DNA of 64,000 nucleotides from positions 55,906 to 119,905 of the forward strand of contig NW_003155356.1 of NCBI RefSeq assembly GCF_000003605.2, written 5' to 3'. A program made the translations under genes and the position numbers. Numbering within the stretch: the first letter of the stretch is position 1; each line of letters begins with the position of its first letter. Source of the DNA: Saccoglossus kowalevskii (Eukaryota; Hemichordata; Enteropneusta; Harrimaniidae). Positions 38,646 through 52,681 of this stretch are shown in pieces. The notes beneath the pieces were generated by a model. It searched no databases. It was not told where the DNA came from and was given only the letters and a program-made list of their open reading frames with translations.

Positions 38646-39370
38646 CTGCAAGAATTCAATATAACTTGAATTAATAAAATTAGGTGGGTTGTATAATGTC
38701 GTTAATTAATTAAACCCTTTATGTAAAAGATGGTGCTTCACTAATTCATGATCTAAATTCCCATTTGATAACTTGAAGCTCAGTCCATGTGGTACTGTAT
38801 GAAATGAAACAGATTGAAATGAAAGTATGGCGTCTCATGCAAAAAGTTGTGTTCAAAATTCAGGAATATTATCACTCATTCAAATTCAAATTAAGACAAT
38901 TGTGTCGCTCCAGTGAGTTATAAAAAAATAAAAACAGGTTCCAATGATGGATATGTTTTTTTGATTTACGAAACCACGTGCGTTTCTTACAATTATCCAA
39001 CTAAAACAGCTACAGAATGGCCGTGCACAAACAAACATATATTTGACAGTCTTTCTGCCTTCAACATTCTTAAATGAACAGCCACTTTTGGGGAGTCCAT
39101 TTGACTTGGCCACTGATTCTTATCAATAAGCAAAGGATCACACTCGAGTCTGAGAGGCTAGATTATTGGATTGCGGATAAGCACCTCAACTTTCAACTAA
39201 AAGGCTGCGAAAAAAGTGAATTGGTCAACAGCAAACGAATATTTTTGAGGGCGACGGGCATGGATTGGCTAATTGCAGGTGTGGCAAAAATGAAAAGTGA
39301 ATGATCATATTGCTCCCGGAGTTACTGGTTCCCAGCCACATATATTCATGATTCAGTGTGAAACTGTTAC

Positions 39371-39754
39371 CTGTGCAAATGACAGTAGAAGCAGGATTTT
39401 CGGTAAATAACAGACATGCCACGTTGTTGCGTGTGTCGCTATCAGTATCTGTGACTTGAAGCTCAATACATAATCTGGTGTAAACCGTGCATTGCTCTGC
39501 GTCCAATGTCAGTGACAGTACAGCGTCTGTGATGCTGGCCGCATTAGCAGCAGCAGTGCTCGTTCCAGTGGCGTCAACCACAGATGACTGTGAAGAGGTA
39601 TCGTCATTTGCAAAGAACGCCTTAACGCCTGACACTTCAGCACCACCATTTACTGAGTCTAAGTCTATGTCTATAGTCACATCCGTTGAAGTTCCAATGG
39701 TGTATACTAAATCCGATGATGGACTTGTGATGGAGAAGGAATTAACAGCCACAT
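39371..39754 (-). CDS. Exon 36 of the array, consensus protein
   Basis: Intact 384-nt exon, consensus protein, with a silent AAT at N50. Just past the donor the intron reads ATGATCATATTGC, a private variant. Confidence 0.8.
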
Positions 39755-40480
39755 CTGCAAGAATTCAATATAACTTGAATTAATAAAATTATGTGGGTTG
39801 TATAATGTCGTTAATTAATTAAACGCTTTATGTAAAAGATGGTGTTTCACTAATTCATGATCTAAATTCCCATTTGATAACTTGAAGCTCAGTCCATGTG
39901 GTACTGTATGAAATGAAACAGATTGAAATGAAAGTATGGCGTCTCATGCAAAAAGTTGTGTTCAAAATTCAGGAATATTATCACTCATTCAAATTCAAAT
40001 TAAGACAATTGTGTCGCCCCAGTGAGTTATAAAACAATAAAAACAGGTTCCAATGATGGATATGTTGTTTTGATTTACGAAACTACGTGCGTTTCTTACA
40101 ATTATCCAACTAAAACAGCTACAGAATGGCCGTGCACAAACAAACATATATTTGACAGTCTTTCTGCCTTCAACATTCTTAAATGAACAGCCACTTTTGG
40201 GGAGTCCATTTGACTTGACCACTGATTCTTATCAATAAGCAAAGGATCACACTCAAGTCTGAGAGGCTAGATTAGTGGATTGCGGATAAGCATCTCAACT
40301 TTCAACGAAAAGGCTGCGAAAAAAAGTGAATTGGTCAACAGCAAACGAATATTTTTGAGGGCGACGGGCATGGATTGGCTAATTGCAGGTGTGGCAAAAA
40401 TGAAAAGTGAATGACCATGTTGCTCCCGAAGTTACTGGTTCCCAGCCACATATATTCATGATTCAGTGTGAAACTGTTAC

Positions 40481-40864
40481 CTGTGCAAATGACAGTAGAA
40501 GCAGGATTTTCGGTAAATAACAGACATGCCACGTTGTTGCGTGTGTCGCTATCAGTATCTGTGACTTGAAGCTCAATACATAATCTGGTGTAAACCGTGC
40601 ATTGCTCTGCGTCCAATGTCAGTGACAGTACAGCGTCTGTGATGCTGGCCGCATTAGCAGCAGCAGTGATCGTTCCAGTGGCGTCAACCACAGATGACTG
40701 TGAAGAGGTATCGTCGTTTGCAAAGAACGCCTTAACGCCTGACACTTCAGCACCACCATTTACTGAGTCTAAGTCTATGTCTATAGTCACATCCGTTGAA
40801 GTTCCAATGGTGTATACTAAATCCGATGATGGACTTGTGATGGAGAAGGAATTAACAGCCACAT
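40481..40864 (-). CDS. Exon 37 of the array
   Basis: Intact 384-nt exon with S66I. The intron past its donor has one more A than usual (GCGAAAAAAAGTG), shared with exon 31, so 31 and 37 appear to be related copies. Exon 37 shows what intact exon 31 sequence would be expected to look like. Confidence 0.8.
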
Positions 40865-41590
40865 CTGCAAGAATTCAATATAACTTGAATTAATAAAATT
40901 AGGTGGGTTGTATAATGTCGTTAATTAATTAAACCCTTTATGTAAAAGATGGTGCTTCACTAATTCATGATCTAAATTCCCATTTGATAACTTGAAGCTC
41001 AGTCCATGTGGTACTGTATGAAATGAAACAGATTGAAATGAAAGTATGGCGTCTCATGCAAAAAGTTGTGTTCAAAATTCAGGAATATTATCACTCATTC
41101 AAATTCAAATTAAGACAATTGTGTCGCTCCAGTGAGTTATAAAAAAATAAAAACAGGTTCCAATGATGGATATGTTTTTTTGATTTACGAAACCACGTGC
41201 GTTTCTTACAATTATCCAACTAAAACAGCTACAGAATGGCCGTGCACAAACAAACATATATTTGACAGTCTTTCTGCCTTCAACATTCTTAAATGAACAG
41301 CCACTTTTGGGGAGTCCATTTGACTTGGCCACTGATTCTTATCAATAAGCAAAGGATCACACCCGAGTCTGAGAGGCTAGATTATTGGATTGCGGATAAG
41401 CACCTTCAACTTTCAACTAAAAGGCTGCGAAAAAAGTGAATTGGTCAACAGCAAACGAATATTTTTGAGGGCGACGGGCATGGATTGGCTAATTGCAGGT
41501 GTGGCAAAAATGAAAAGTGAATGACCATGTTGCTCCCGAAGTTACTGGTTCCCAGCCACATATATTCATGATTCAGTGTGAAACTGTTAC

Positions 41591-41974
41591 CTGTGCAAAT
41601 GACAGTAGAAGCAGGATTTTCGGTAAATAACAGACATGCCACGTTGTTGCGTGTGTCGCTATCAGTATCTGTGACTTGAAGCTCAATACATAATCTGGTG
41701 TAAACCGTGCATTGCTCTGCGTCCAATGTCAGTGACAGTACTGCGTCTGTGATGCTGGCCGCATTAGCAGCACCAGTGCTCGTTCCAGTGGCGTCAACCA
41801 CAGATGACTGTGAAGAGGAATCGTCGTTTGCAAAGAACGCCTTAACGCCTGACACTTCAGCACCACCATTTACTGAGTCTAAGACTATGTCTATAGTCAC
41901 ATCCGTTGAAGTTCCAATGGTGTATACTAAATCCGATGATGGACTTGTGATGGAGAAGGAATTAACAGCCACAT
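41591..41974 (-). CDS. Exon 38 of the array
   Basis: Intact 384-nt exon with D31V, T53S and A68G. Identical in protein to the adjacent exon 39 and close to exon 20, so 38/39 looks like a recent single-unit duplication. Confidence 0.8.
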
Positions 41975-42699
41975 CTGCAAGAATTCAATATAACTTAAAT
42001 TAATAAAATTAGGTGGGTTGTATAATGTCGTTAATTAATTAAACCCTTTATGTAAAAGATGGTGCTTCACTAATTCATGATCTAAATTCCCATTTGATAA
42101 CTTGAAGCTCAGTCCATGTGGTACTGTATGAAATGAAACAGATTGAAATGAAAGTATGGCGTCTCATGCAAAAAGTTGTGTTCAAAATTCAGGAATATTA
42201 TCACTCATTCAAATTCAAATTAAGACAATTGTGTCGCTCCAGTGAGTTATAAAAAAATAAAAACAGGTTCCACTGATGGATATGTTTTTTTGATTTACGA
42301 AACCACGTGCGTTTCTTACAATTATCCAACTAAAACAGCTACAGAATGGCCGTGCACAAACAAACATATATTTGACAGTCTTTCTGCCTTCAACATTCTT
42401 AAATGAACAGCCACTTTTGGGGAGTCCATTTGACTTGGCCACTGATTCTTATCAATAAGCAAAGGATCACACTCGAGTCTGAGAGGCTAGATTATTGGAT
42501 TGCGGATAAGCACCTCAACTTTCAACTAAAAGGCTGCGAAAAAAGTGAATTGGTCAACAGCAAACGAATATTTTTGAGGGCGACGGGCATGGATTGGCTA
42601 ATTGCAGGTGTGGCAAAAATGAAAAGTGAATGACCATGTTGCTCCCGAAGTTACTGGTTCCCAGCCACATATATTCATGATTCAGTGTGAAACTGTTAC

Positions 42700-43083
42700 C
42701 TGTGCAAATGACAGTAGAAGCAGGATTTTCGGTAAATAACAGACATGCCACGTTGTTGCGTGTGTCGCTATCAGTATCTGTGACTTGAAGCTCAATACAT
42801 AATCTGGTGTAAACCGTGCATTGCTCTGCGTCCAATGTCAGTGACAGTACTGCGTCTGTGATGCTGGCCGCATTAGCAGCACCAGTGCTCGTTCCAGTGG
42901 CGTCAACCACAGATGACTGTGAAGAGGAATCGTCGTTTGCAAAGAACGCCTTAACGCCTGACACTTCAGCACCACCATTTACTGAGTCTAAGACTATGTC
43001 TATAGTCACATCCGTTGAAGTTCCAATGGTGTATACTAAATCCGATGATGGACTTGTGATGGAGAAGGAATTAACAGCCACAT
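42700..43083 (-). CDS. Exon 39 of the array
   Basis: Intact 384-nt exon with D31V, T53S and A68G, the same protein as exon 38. Small differences between the two units lie in the introns (for example the extra T in CACCTTCAAC near 41401-41410). Confidence 0.8.
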
Positions 43084-43808
43084 CTGCAAGAATTCAATAT
43101 AACTTGAATTAATAAAATTAGGTGGGTTGTATAATGTCGTTAATTAATTAAACCCTTTATGTAAAAGATGGTGCTTCACTAATTCATGATCTAAATTCCC
43201 ATTTGATAACTTGAAGCTCAGTCCATGTGGTACTGTATGAAATGAAACAGATTGAAATGAAAGTATGGCGTCTCATGCAAAAAGTTGTGTTCAAAATTCA
43301 GGAATAGTATCACTCATTCAAATTCAAATTAAGACAATTGTGTCGCTCCAGTGAGTTATAAAAAAATAAAAACAGGTTCCAATGATGGATATGTTTTTTT
43401 GATTTACGAAACCACGTGCGTTTCTTACAATTATCCAACTAAAACAGCTACAGAATGGCCGTGCACAAACAAACATATATTTGACAGTCTTTCTGCCTTC
43501 AACATTCTTAAATGAACAGCCACTTTTGGGGAGTCCATTTGACTTGGCCACTGATTCTTATCAATAAGCAAAGGATCACACTCGAGTCTGAGAGGCTAGA
43601 TTATTGGATTGCGGATAAGCACCTCAACTTTCAACTAAAAGGCTGCGAAAAAAGTGAATTGGTCAACAGCAAACGAATATTTTTGAGGGCGACGGGCATG
43701 GATTGGCTAATTGCAGGTGTGGCAAAAATGAAAAGTGAATGACCATGTTGCTCCCGAAGTTACTGGTTCCCAGCCACATATATTCATGATTCAGTGTGAA
43801 ACTGTTAC

Positions 43809-44192
43809 CTGTGCAAATGACAGTAGAAGCAGGATTTTCGGTAAATAACAGACATGCCACGTTGTTGCGTGTGTCGCTATCAGTATCTGTGACTTGAAGC
43901 TCAATACATAATCTGGTGTAAACCGTGCATTGCTCTGCGTCCAATGTCAATGACAGTACAGCGTTTGTGATGCTGGCCGCATTAGCAGCAGCAGTTCTCG
44001 TTCCAGTGGCGTCAACCACAGATGACTGTGAAGAGGTATCGTCGTTTGCAAAGAACGCCTTAACGCCTGACACTTCAGCACCACCATTTACTGAGTCCAA
44101 GTCTATGTCTATAGTCACATCCGTTGAAGTTCCAATGGTGTATACTAAATCCGATGATGGACTTGTGATGGAGAAGGAATTAACAGCCACAT
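43809..44192 (-). CDS. Exon 40 of the array
   Basis: Intact 384-nt exon with S66R and D77N, plus silent TTG codons at L32 and L82. S66R and both silent changes recur in exon 57, 19 kb away. Confidence 0.79.
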
Positions 44193-44916
44193 CTGCAAGA
44201 ATTCAATATAACTTAAATTAATAAAATTAGGTGGGTTGTATAATGTCGTTAATTAATTAAACCCTTTATGTAAAAGATGGTGCTTCACTAATTCATGATC
44301 TAAATTCCCATTTGATAACTTGAAGCTCAGTCCATGTGGTACTGTATGAAATGAAACAGATTGAAATGAAAGTATGGCGTCTCATGCAAAAAGTTGTGTT
44401 CAAAATTCAGGAATATTATCACTCATTCAAATTCAAATTAAGACAATTGTGTCGCTCCAGTGAGTTATAAAAAAATAAAAACAGGTTCCACTGATGGATA
44501 TGTTTTTTTGATTTACGAAACCACGTGCGTTTCTTACAATTATCCAACTAAAACAGCTACAGAATGGCCGTGCACAAACAAACATATATTTGACAGTCTT
44601 TCTGCCTTCACATTCTTAAATGAACAGCCACTTTTGGAGAGTCCATTTGACTTGACCACTGATTCTTATCAATAAGCAAAGGATCACACTCGAGTCTGAT
44701 AGGCTAGATTATTGGATTGCGGATAAGCACCTCAACTGTCAACTAAAAGGCTGCGAAAAAATTGACTTGGTCAACAGTAAACGAATATTTTTGAGGGCGA
44801 CGGGCATGGATTGGCTAATTGCAGGTGTGGCAAAAATGAAAAGTGAATGACCATGTTGCTCCCGAAGTTACTGGTTCCCAGCCACATATATTCATGATTC
44901 AGTGTGAAACTGTTAC

Positions 44917-45300
44917 CTGTGCAAATGACAGTAGAAGCAGGATTTTCGGTAAATAACAGACATGCCACGTTGTTGCGTGTGTCGCTATCAGTATCTGTGA
45001 CTTGAAGCTCAATACATAATCTGGTGTAAACCGTGCATTGCTCTGCGTCCAATGTCAGTGACAGTACAGCGTCTGTGATGCTGGCCGCATTAGCAGCAGC
45101 AGTGCTCGTTCCAGTGGCGTCAACCACAGATGACTGTGAAGAGGTATCGTCGTTTGCAAAGAACGCCTTAACGCCTGACACTTCAGCACCACCATTTACT
45201 GAGTCTAAGTCTATGTCTATAGTCACATCCGTTGAAGTTCCAATGGTGTATACTAAATCCGATGATGGACTTGTGATGGAGAAGGAATTAACAGCCACAT
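44917..45300 (-). CDS. Exon 41 of the array, consensus protein
   Basis: Intact 384-nt exon, consensus protein. Its donor-side intron matches that of exons 1 and 15 (GTCTGATAGGC, CAACTGTCAAC, ATTGACTTGG). Confidence 0.8.
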
Positions 45301-46025
45301 CTGCAAGAATTCAATATAACTTGAATTAATAAAATGATGTGGGTGGTATAATGTCGTTAATTAATTAAACCCTTTATGTAAAAGATGGTGCTTCACTAAT
45401 TCATGATCTAAATTCCCATTTGATAACTTGAAGCTCAGTCCATGTGGTATTGTATGAAATGAAACAGATTGAAATGAAAGTATGGCGTCTCATGCAAAAA
45501 GTTGTGTTCAAAATTCAGGAATATTATCACTCATTCAAATTCAAATTAAGACAATTGTGTCGCCCCAGTGAGTTATAAAACAATAAAAACAGGTTCCAAT
45601 GATGGATATGTTGCTTTGATTTACGAAACTACGTGCGTTTCTTACAATTATCCAACTAAAACAGCTACAGAATGGCCGTGCACAAACAAACATATATTTG
45701 ACAGTCTTTCTGCCTTCAACATTCTTAAATGAACAGCCACTTTTGGGGAGTCCATTTGACTTGACCACTGATTCTTATCAATAAGCAAAGGATCACACTC
45801 GAGTCTGAGAGGCTAGATTATTGGATTGCGGATAAGCACCTCAACTTTCAACTAAAAGGCTGCGAAAAAAGTGAATTGGTCAACAGTAAACGAATATTTT
45901 TGAGGGCGACGGGCATGGATTGGCTAATTGCAGGTGTGTCAAAAATGAAAAGTGAATGACCATGTTGCTCCCGGAGTTACTGGTTCCCAGCCACATATAT
46001 TCATGATTCAGTGTGAAACTGTTAC

Positions 46026-46409
46026 CTGTGCAAATGACAGTAGAAGCAGGATTTTCGGTAAATAACAGACATGCCACGTTGTTGCGTGTGTCGCTATCAG
46101 TATCTGTGACTTGAAGCTCAATACATAATCTGGTGTAAACCGTGCATTGCTCTGCGTCCAATGTCAGTGACAGTACAGCGTCTGTGATGCTGGCCGCACT
46201 AGCAGCAGCAGTGCTCGTTCCAGTGGCGTCAACTACAGATGACTGTGAAGAGGTATCGTCGTTTGCAAAGAACGCCTTAACGCCTGACACTTCAGCACCA
46301 CCATTTACTGAGTCTAAGTCTATGTCTATAGTCACATCCGTTGAAGTTCCAATGGTGTATACTAAATCCGATGATGGACTTGTGATGGAGAAGGAATTAA
46401 CAGCCACAT
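46026..46409 (-). CDS. Exon 42 of the array
   Basis: Intact 384-nt exon with N71S, shared only with exon 54, twelve units away. The intron beyond its acceptor also shares GGTTGCATAATG with exon 54. Confidence 0.8.
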
Positions 46410-47134
46410 CTGCAAGAATTCAATATAACTTGAATTAATAAAATTATGTGGGTTGCATAATGTCGTTAATTAATTAAACCCTTTATGTAAAAGATGGTGC
46501 TTCACTAATTCATGATCTAAATTCCCATTTGATAACTTGAAGCTCAGTCCACGTGGTACTGTATGAAATGAAACAGATTGAAATGAAAGTATGGCGTCTC
46601 ATGCAAAAAGTTGTGTTCAAAATTCAGGAATATTATCACTCATTCAAATTCAAATTAAGACAATTGTGTCGCTCCAGTGAGTTATAAAAAAATAAAAACA
46701 GGTTCCAATGATGGATATGTTTTTTTTATTTACGAAACTACGTGCGTTTCTTACAATTATCCAACTAAAACAGCTACAGAATGGCCGTGCACAAACAAAC
46801 ATATATTTGACAGTCTTTCTGCCTTCAACATTCTTAAATGAACAGACACATTTGGGGAGTCCATTTGACTTGACCACTGATTCTTATCAATAAGCAAAGG
46901 ATCACACTCGAGTCTGAGAGGCTAGATTATTGGATTGCGGATAAGCACCTCAACTTTCAACTAAAAGGCTGCGACAAAAGTGAATTGGTCAACAGCAAAC
47001 GAATATTTTTGAGGGCGACGGGCATGGATTGGCTAATTGCAGGTGTGGCAAAAATGAAAAGTGAATGACCATGTTTCTCTCGGAGTTACTGGTTTCCAGC
47101 CACATATATTCATGATTCAGTGTGAAACTGTTAC

Positions 47135-47518
47135 CTGTGCAAATGACAGTAGAAGCAGGATTTTCGGTAAATAACAGACATGCCACGTTGTTGCGTGTGT
47201 CGCTATCAGTATCTGTGACTTGAAGCTCAATACATAATCTGGTGTAAACCGTGCATTGCTCTGCGTCCAATGTCAGTGACAGTACAGCGTCTGTGATGCT
47301 GGCCGCATTAGCAGCAGCAGTGCTCGTTCCAGTGGCGTCAACTACAGATGACTGTGAAGAGGTATCGTCGTTTGCAAAGAACGCCTTAACGCCTGACACT
47401 TCAGCACCACCATTTACTGAGTCTAAGTCTATGTCTATAGTCACATCCGTTGAAGTTCCAATGGTGTATACTAAATCCGATGATGGACTTGTGATGGAGA
47501 AGGAATTAACAGCCACAT
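47135..47518 (-). CDS. Exon 43 of the array, consensus protein
   Basis: Intact 384-nt exon, consensus protein. Past its donor it has the TTTCTCTCGG, GCGACAAAAG, CAGACACATTT and CCACGTGG markers, which recur exactly three units away at exon 46. Confidence 0.8.
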
Positions 47519-48244
47519 CTGCAAGAATTCAAAATAACTTGAATTAATAAAATTATGTGGGTGGTATAATGTCGTTAATTAATTAAACCCTTTATGTAAA
47601 AGATGGTGCTTCACTAATTCATGATCTAAATTCCCATTTGATAACTTGAAGCTCAGTCCATGTGGTATTGTATGAAATGAAACAGATTGAAATGAAAGTA
47701 TGGCGTCTCATGCAAAAAGTTGTGTTCAAAATTCAGGAATATTATCACTCATTCAAATTCAAATTAAGACAATTGTGTCGCCCCAGTGAGTTATAAAACA
47801 ATAAAAACAGGTTCCAATGATGGATATGTTGTTTTGATTTACGAAACTACGTGCGTTTTTTACAATTATCCAACTAAAACAGCTACAGAATGGCCGTGCA
47901 CAAACAAACATATATTTGACAGTCTTTCTGCCTTCAACATTCTTAAATGAACAGCCACTTTTGGGGAGTCCATTTGACTTGACCACTGATTCTTATCAAA
48001 AAGCAAAGGATCACACTCGAGTCTGAGAGGCTAGATTATTGGATTGCGGATAAGCACCACAACTTTCAACTAAAAAGTTGCGAAAAAAGTGAATTGGTCA
48101 ACAGGAAACGAATATTTTTTGAGGGCGACGGGCATGGATTGGCTAATTGCAGGTGTGTCAAAAATGAAAAGTGAATGACCATGTTGCTCCCGGAGTTACT
48201 GGTTCCCAACCACATATATTCATGATTCAGTGTGAAACTGTTAC

Positions 48245-48628
48245 CTGTGCAAATGACAGTAGAAGCAGGATTTTCGGTAAATAACAGACATGCCACGTTG
48301 TTGCGTGTGTCGCTATCAGTATCTGTGACTTGAAGCTCAATACATAATCTGGTGTAAACCGTGCATTGCTCTGCGTCCAATGTCAGTGACAGTACAGCGT
48401 CTGTGATGCTGGCCGCATTAGCAGCAGCAGTGCTCGTTCCAGTGGCGTCAACTACAGATGACTGTGAAGAGGTATCGTCGTTTGCAAAGAACGCCTTAAC
48501 GCCTGACACTTCAGCACCACCATTTACTGAGTCTAAGTCTATGTCTATAGTCACATCCGTTGAAGTTCCAATGGTGTATACTAAATCCGATGATGGACTT
48601 GTGATGGAGAAGGAATTAACAGCCACAT
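48245..48628 (-). CDS. Exon 44 of the array, consensus protein
   Basis: Intact 384-nt exon, consensus protein, V60 GTA. The donor-side intron has CACCACAACTTT and AAAAAGTTGCG variants that appear private to this unit. Confidence 0.8.
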
Positions 48629-49353
48629 CTGCAAGAATTCAATATAACTTGAATTAATAAAATTATGTGGGTGGTATAATGTCGTTAATTAATTAAACCC
48701 TTTATGTAAAAGATGGTGCTTCACCAATTCATGATCTAAATTCCCATTTGATAACTTGAAGCTCAGTCCATGTGGTATTGTATGAAATGAAACAGATTGA
48801 AATGAAAGTATGGCGTCTCATGCAAAAAGTTGTGTTCAAAATTCAGGAATATTATCACTCATTCAAATTCAAATTAAGACAATTGTGTCGCCCCAGTGAG
48901 TTATAAAACAATAAAAACAGGTTCCAATGATGGATATGTTGTTTTGATTTACAAACTACGTGCGTTTCTTACAATTATCCAACTAAAACAGCTACAGAAT
49001 GGCCGTGCACAAACAAACATATATTTGACAGTCTTTCTGCCTTCAACATTCTTAAATGAACAGCCACTTTTGGGGAGTCCATTTGACTTGACCACTGATT
49101 CTTATCAAAAAGCAAAGGATCACACTCGAGTCTGAGAGGCTAGATTATTGGATTGCGGATAAGCACCTCAACTTTCAACTAAAAGGTTGCGAAAAAAGTG
49201 AATTGGTCAACAGGAAACGAATATTTTTTGAGGGCGACGGGCATGGATTGGCTAATTGCAGGTGTGTCAAAACTGAAAAGTGAATGACCATGTTGCTCCC
49301 GGAGTTACTGGTTCCCAGCCACATATATTCATGATTCAGTGTGAAACTGTTAC

Positions 49354-49737
49354 CTGTGCAAATGACAGTAGAAGCAGGATTTTCGGTAAATAACAGACAT
49401 GCCACGTTGTTGCGTGTGTCGCTATCAGTATCTGTGACTTGAAGCTCAATACATAATCTGGTGTAAACCGTGCATTGCTCTGCGTCCAATGTCAGTGATA
49501 GTACAGCGTCTGTGATGCTGGCCGCATTAGCAGCAGCAGTGCTCGTTCCAGTGGCGTCAACTACAGATGACTGTGAAGAGGTATCGTCGTTTGCAAAGAA
49601 CGCCTTAACGCCTGACACTTCAGCACCACCATTTACTGAGTCTAAGTCTATGTCTATAGTCACATCCGTTGAAGTTCCAATGGTGTATACTAAATCCGAT
49701 GATGGACTTGTGATGGAGAAGGAATTAACAGCCACAT
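49354..49737 (-). CDS. Exon 45 of the array, consensus protein
   Basis: Intact 384-nt exon, consensus protein, with a silent CTA at L80. The acceptor side has ATTCAAAATAAC, as in exons 23 and 43. Confidence 0.8.
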
Positions 49738-50462
49738 CTGCAAGAATTCAAAATAACTTGAATTAATAAAATTATGTGGGTGGTATAATGTCGTTAATTA
49801 ATTAAACCCTTTATGTAAAAGATGGTGCTTCACTAATTCATGATCTAAATTCCCATTTGATAACTTGAAGCTCAGTCCACGTGGTACTGTATGAAATGAA
49901 ACAGATTGAAATGAAAGTATGGCGTCTCATGCAAAAAGTTGTGTTCAAAATTCAGGAATATTATCACTCATTCAAATTCAAATTAAGACAATTGTGTCGC
50001 TCCAGTGAGTTATAAAAAAATAAAAACAGGTTCCAATGATGGATATGTTTTTTTTATTTACGAAACTACGTGCGTTTCTTACAATTATCCAACTAAAACA
50101 GCTGCAGAATGGCCGTGCACAAACAAACATATATTTGACAGTCTTTCTGCCTTCAACATTCTTAAATGAACAGACACATTTGGGGAGTCCATTTGACTTG
50201 ACCACTGATTCTTATCAATAAGCAAAGGATCACACTCGAGTCTGAGAGGCTAGATTATTGGATTGCGGATAAGCACCTCAACTTTCAACTAAAAGGCTGC
50301 GACAAAAGTGAATTGGTCAACAGCAAACGAATATTTTTGAGGGCGACGGGCATGGATTGGCTAATTGCAGGTGTGGCAAAAATGAAAAGTGAATGACCAT
50401 GTTTCTCTCGGAGTTACTGGTTTCCAGCCACATATATTCATGATTCAGTGTGAAACTGTTAC

Positions 50463-50846
50463 CTGTGCAAATGACAGTAGAAGCAGGATTTTCGGTAAAT
50501 AACAGACATGCCACGTTGTTGCGTGTGTCGCTATCAGTATCTGTGACTTGAAGCTCAATACATAATCTGGTGTAAACCGTGCATTGCTCTGCGTCCAATG
50601 TCAGTGACAGTACAGCGTCTGTGATGCTGGCCGCATTAGCAGCAGCAGTGCTCGTTCCAGTGGCGTCAACTACAGATGACTGTGAAGAGGTATCGTCGTT
50701 TGCAAAGAACGCCTTAACGCCTGACACTTCAGCACCACCATTTACTGAGTCTAAGTCTATGTCTATAGTCACATCCGTTGAAGTTCCAATGGTGTATACT
50801 AAATCCGATGATGGACTTGTGATGGAGAAGGAATTAACAGCCACAT
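50463..50846 (-). CDS. Exon 46 of the array, consensus protein
   Basis: Intact 384-nt exon, consensus protein. Its donor-side intron is almost the same as that of exon 43, three units to the left. Confidence 0.8.
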
Positions 50847-51571
50847 CTGCAAGAATTCAATATAACTTGAATTAATAAAATTATGTGGGTTGTATAATGT
50901 CGTTAATTAATTAAACCCTTTATGTAAAAGATGGTGCTTCACTAATTTATGATCTAAATTCCCATTTGATAACTTGAAGCTCAGTCCATGTGGTACTGTA
51001 TGAAATGAAACAGATTGAAATGAAAGTATGGCGTCTCATGCAAAAAGTTGTGTTCAAAATTCAGGAATATTATCACTCATTCAAATTCAAATTAAGACAA
51101 TTGTGTCGCCCCAGTGAGTTATAAAACAATAAAAACAGGTTCCAATGATGGATATGTTGTTTTGATTTACGAAACTACGTGCGTTTCTTACAATTATCCA
51201 ACTAAAACAGCTACAGAATGGCCGTGCACAAACAAACATATATTTGACAGTCTTTCTGCCTTCAACATTCTTAAATGAACAGCCACTTTTGGGGAGTCCA
51301 TTTGACTTGACCACTGATTCTTATCAATAAGCAAAGGATCACACTCGAGTCTGAGAGGCTAGATTATTGGATTGCGGATAAGCACCTCAACTTTCAACTA
51401 AAAGGCTGCGAAAAAAGTGAATTGGTCAACAGTAAACGAATATTTTTGAGGGCGACGGGCATGGATTGGCTAATTGCAGGTGTGTCAAAAATGAAAAGTG
51501 AATGACCATGTTGCTCCCGGAGTTACTGGTTCCCAGCCACATATATTCATGATTCAGTGTGAAACTGTTAC

Positions 51572-51955
51572 CTGTGCAAATGACAGTAGAAGCAGGATGT
51601 TCGGTAAATAACAGACATGCCACGTTGTTGCGTGTGTCGCTATCAGTATCTGTGACTTGAAGCTCAATACATAATCTGGTGTAAACCGTGCATTGCTCTG
51701 CGTCCAATGTCAGTGACAGTACAGCGTCTGTGATGCTGGCCGCATTAGCAGCAGCAGTGCTCGTTCCAGTGGCGTCAACTACAGATGACTGTGAAGAGGT
51801 ATCGTCGTTTGCAAAGAACGCCTTAACGCCTGACACTTCAGCACCACCATTTACTGAGTCTAAGTCTATGTCTATAGTCACATCCGTTGAAGTTCCAATG
51901 GTGTATACTAAATCCGATGATGGACTTGTGATGGAGAAGGAATTAACAGCCACAT
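51572..51955 (-). CDS. Exon 47 of the array
   Basis: Intact 384-nt exon with N120H, as in exon 28. The donor-side flank also matches exon 28. Confidence 0.8.
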
Positions 51956-52681
51956 CTGCAAGAATTCAATATAACTTGAATTAATAAAATTATGTGGGTT
52001 GTATAATGTCGTTAATTAATTAAACCCTTTATGTAAAAGATGGTGTTTCACTAATTCATGATCTAAATTCCCATTTGATAACTTGAAGCTCAGTCCATGT
52101 GGTACTGTATGAAATGAAACAGATTGAAATGAAAGTATGGCGTCTCATGCAAAAAGTTGTGTTCAAAATTCAGGAATATTATCACTCATTCAAATTCAAA
52201 TTAAGACAATTGTGTCGCCCCAGTGAGTTATAAAACAATAAAAACAGGTTCCAATGATGGATATGTTGCTTTGATTTACGAAACTACGTGCGTTTCTTAC
52301 AATTATCCAACTAAAACAGCTACAGAATGGCCGTGCACAAACAAACGTATATTTGACAGTCTTTCTGCCTTCAACATTCTTAAATGAACAGCCACTTTTG
52401 GGGAGTCCATTTGACTTGACCACTGATTCTTATCAAAAAGCAAAGGATCACACTCGAGTCTGAGAGGCTAGATTATTGGATTGCGGATAAACACCTCAAC
52501 TTTCAACTAAAAGGTTGCGAAAAAAGTGAATTGGTCAACAGGAAACGAATATTTTTTGAGGGCGACGGACATGGATTGGCTAATTGCAGGTGTGTCAAAA
52601 ATGAAAAGTGAATGACCATGTTGCTCCCGGAGTTACTGGTTCCCAGCCACATATATTCATGATTCAGTGTGAAACTGTTAC

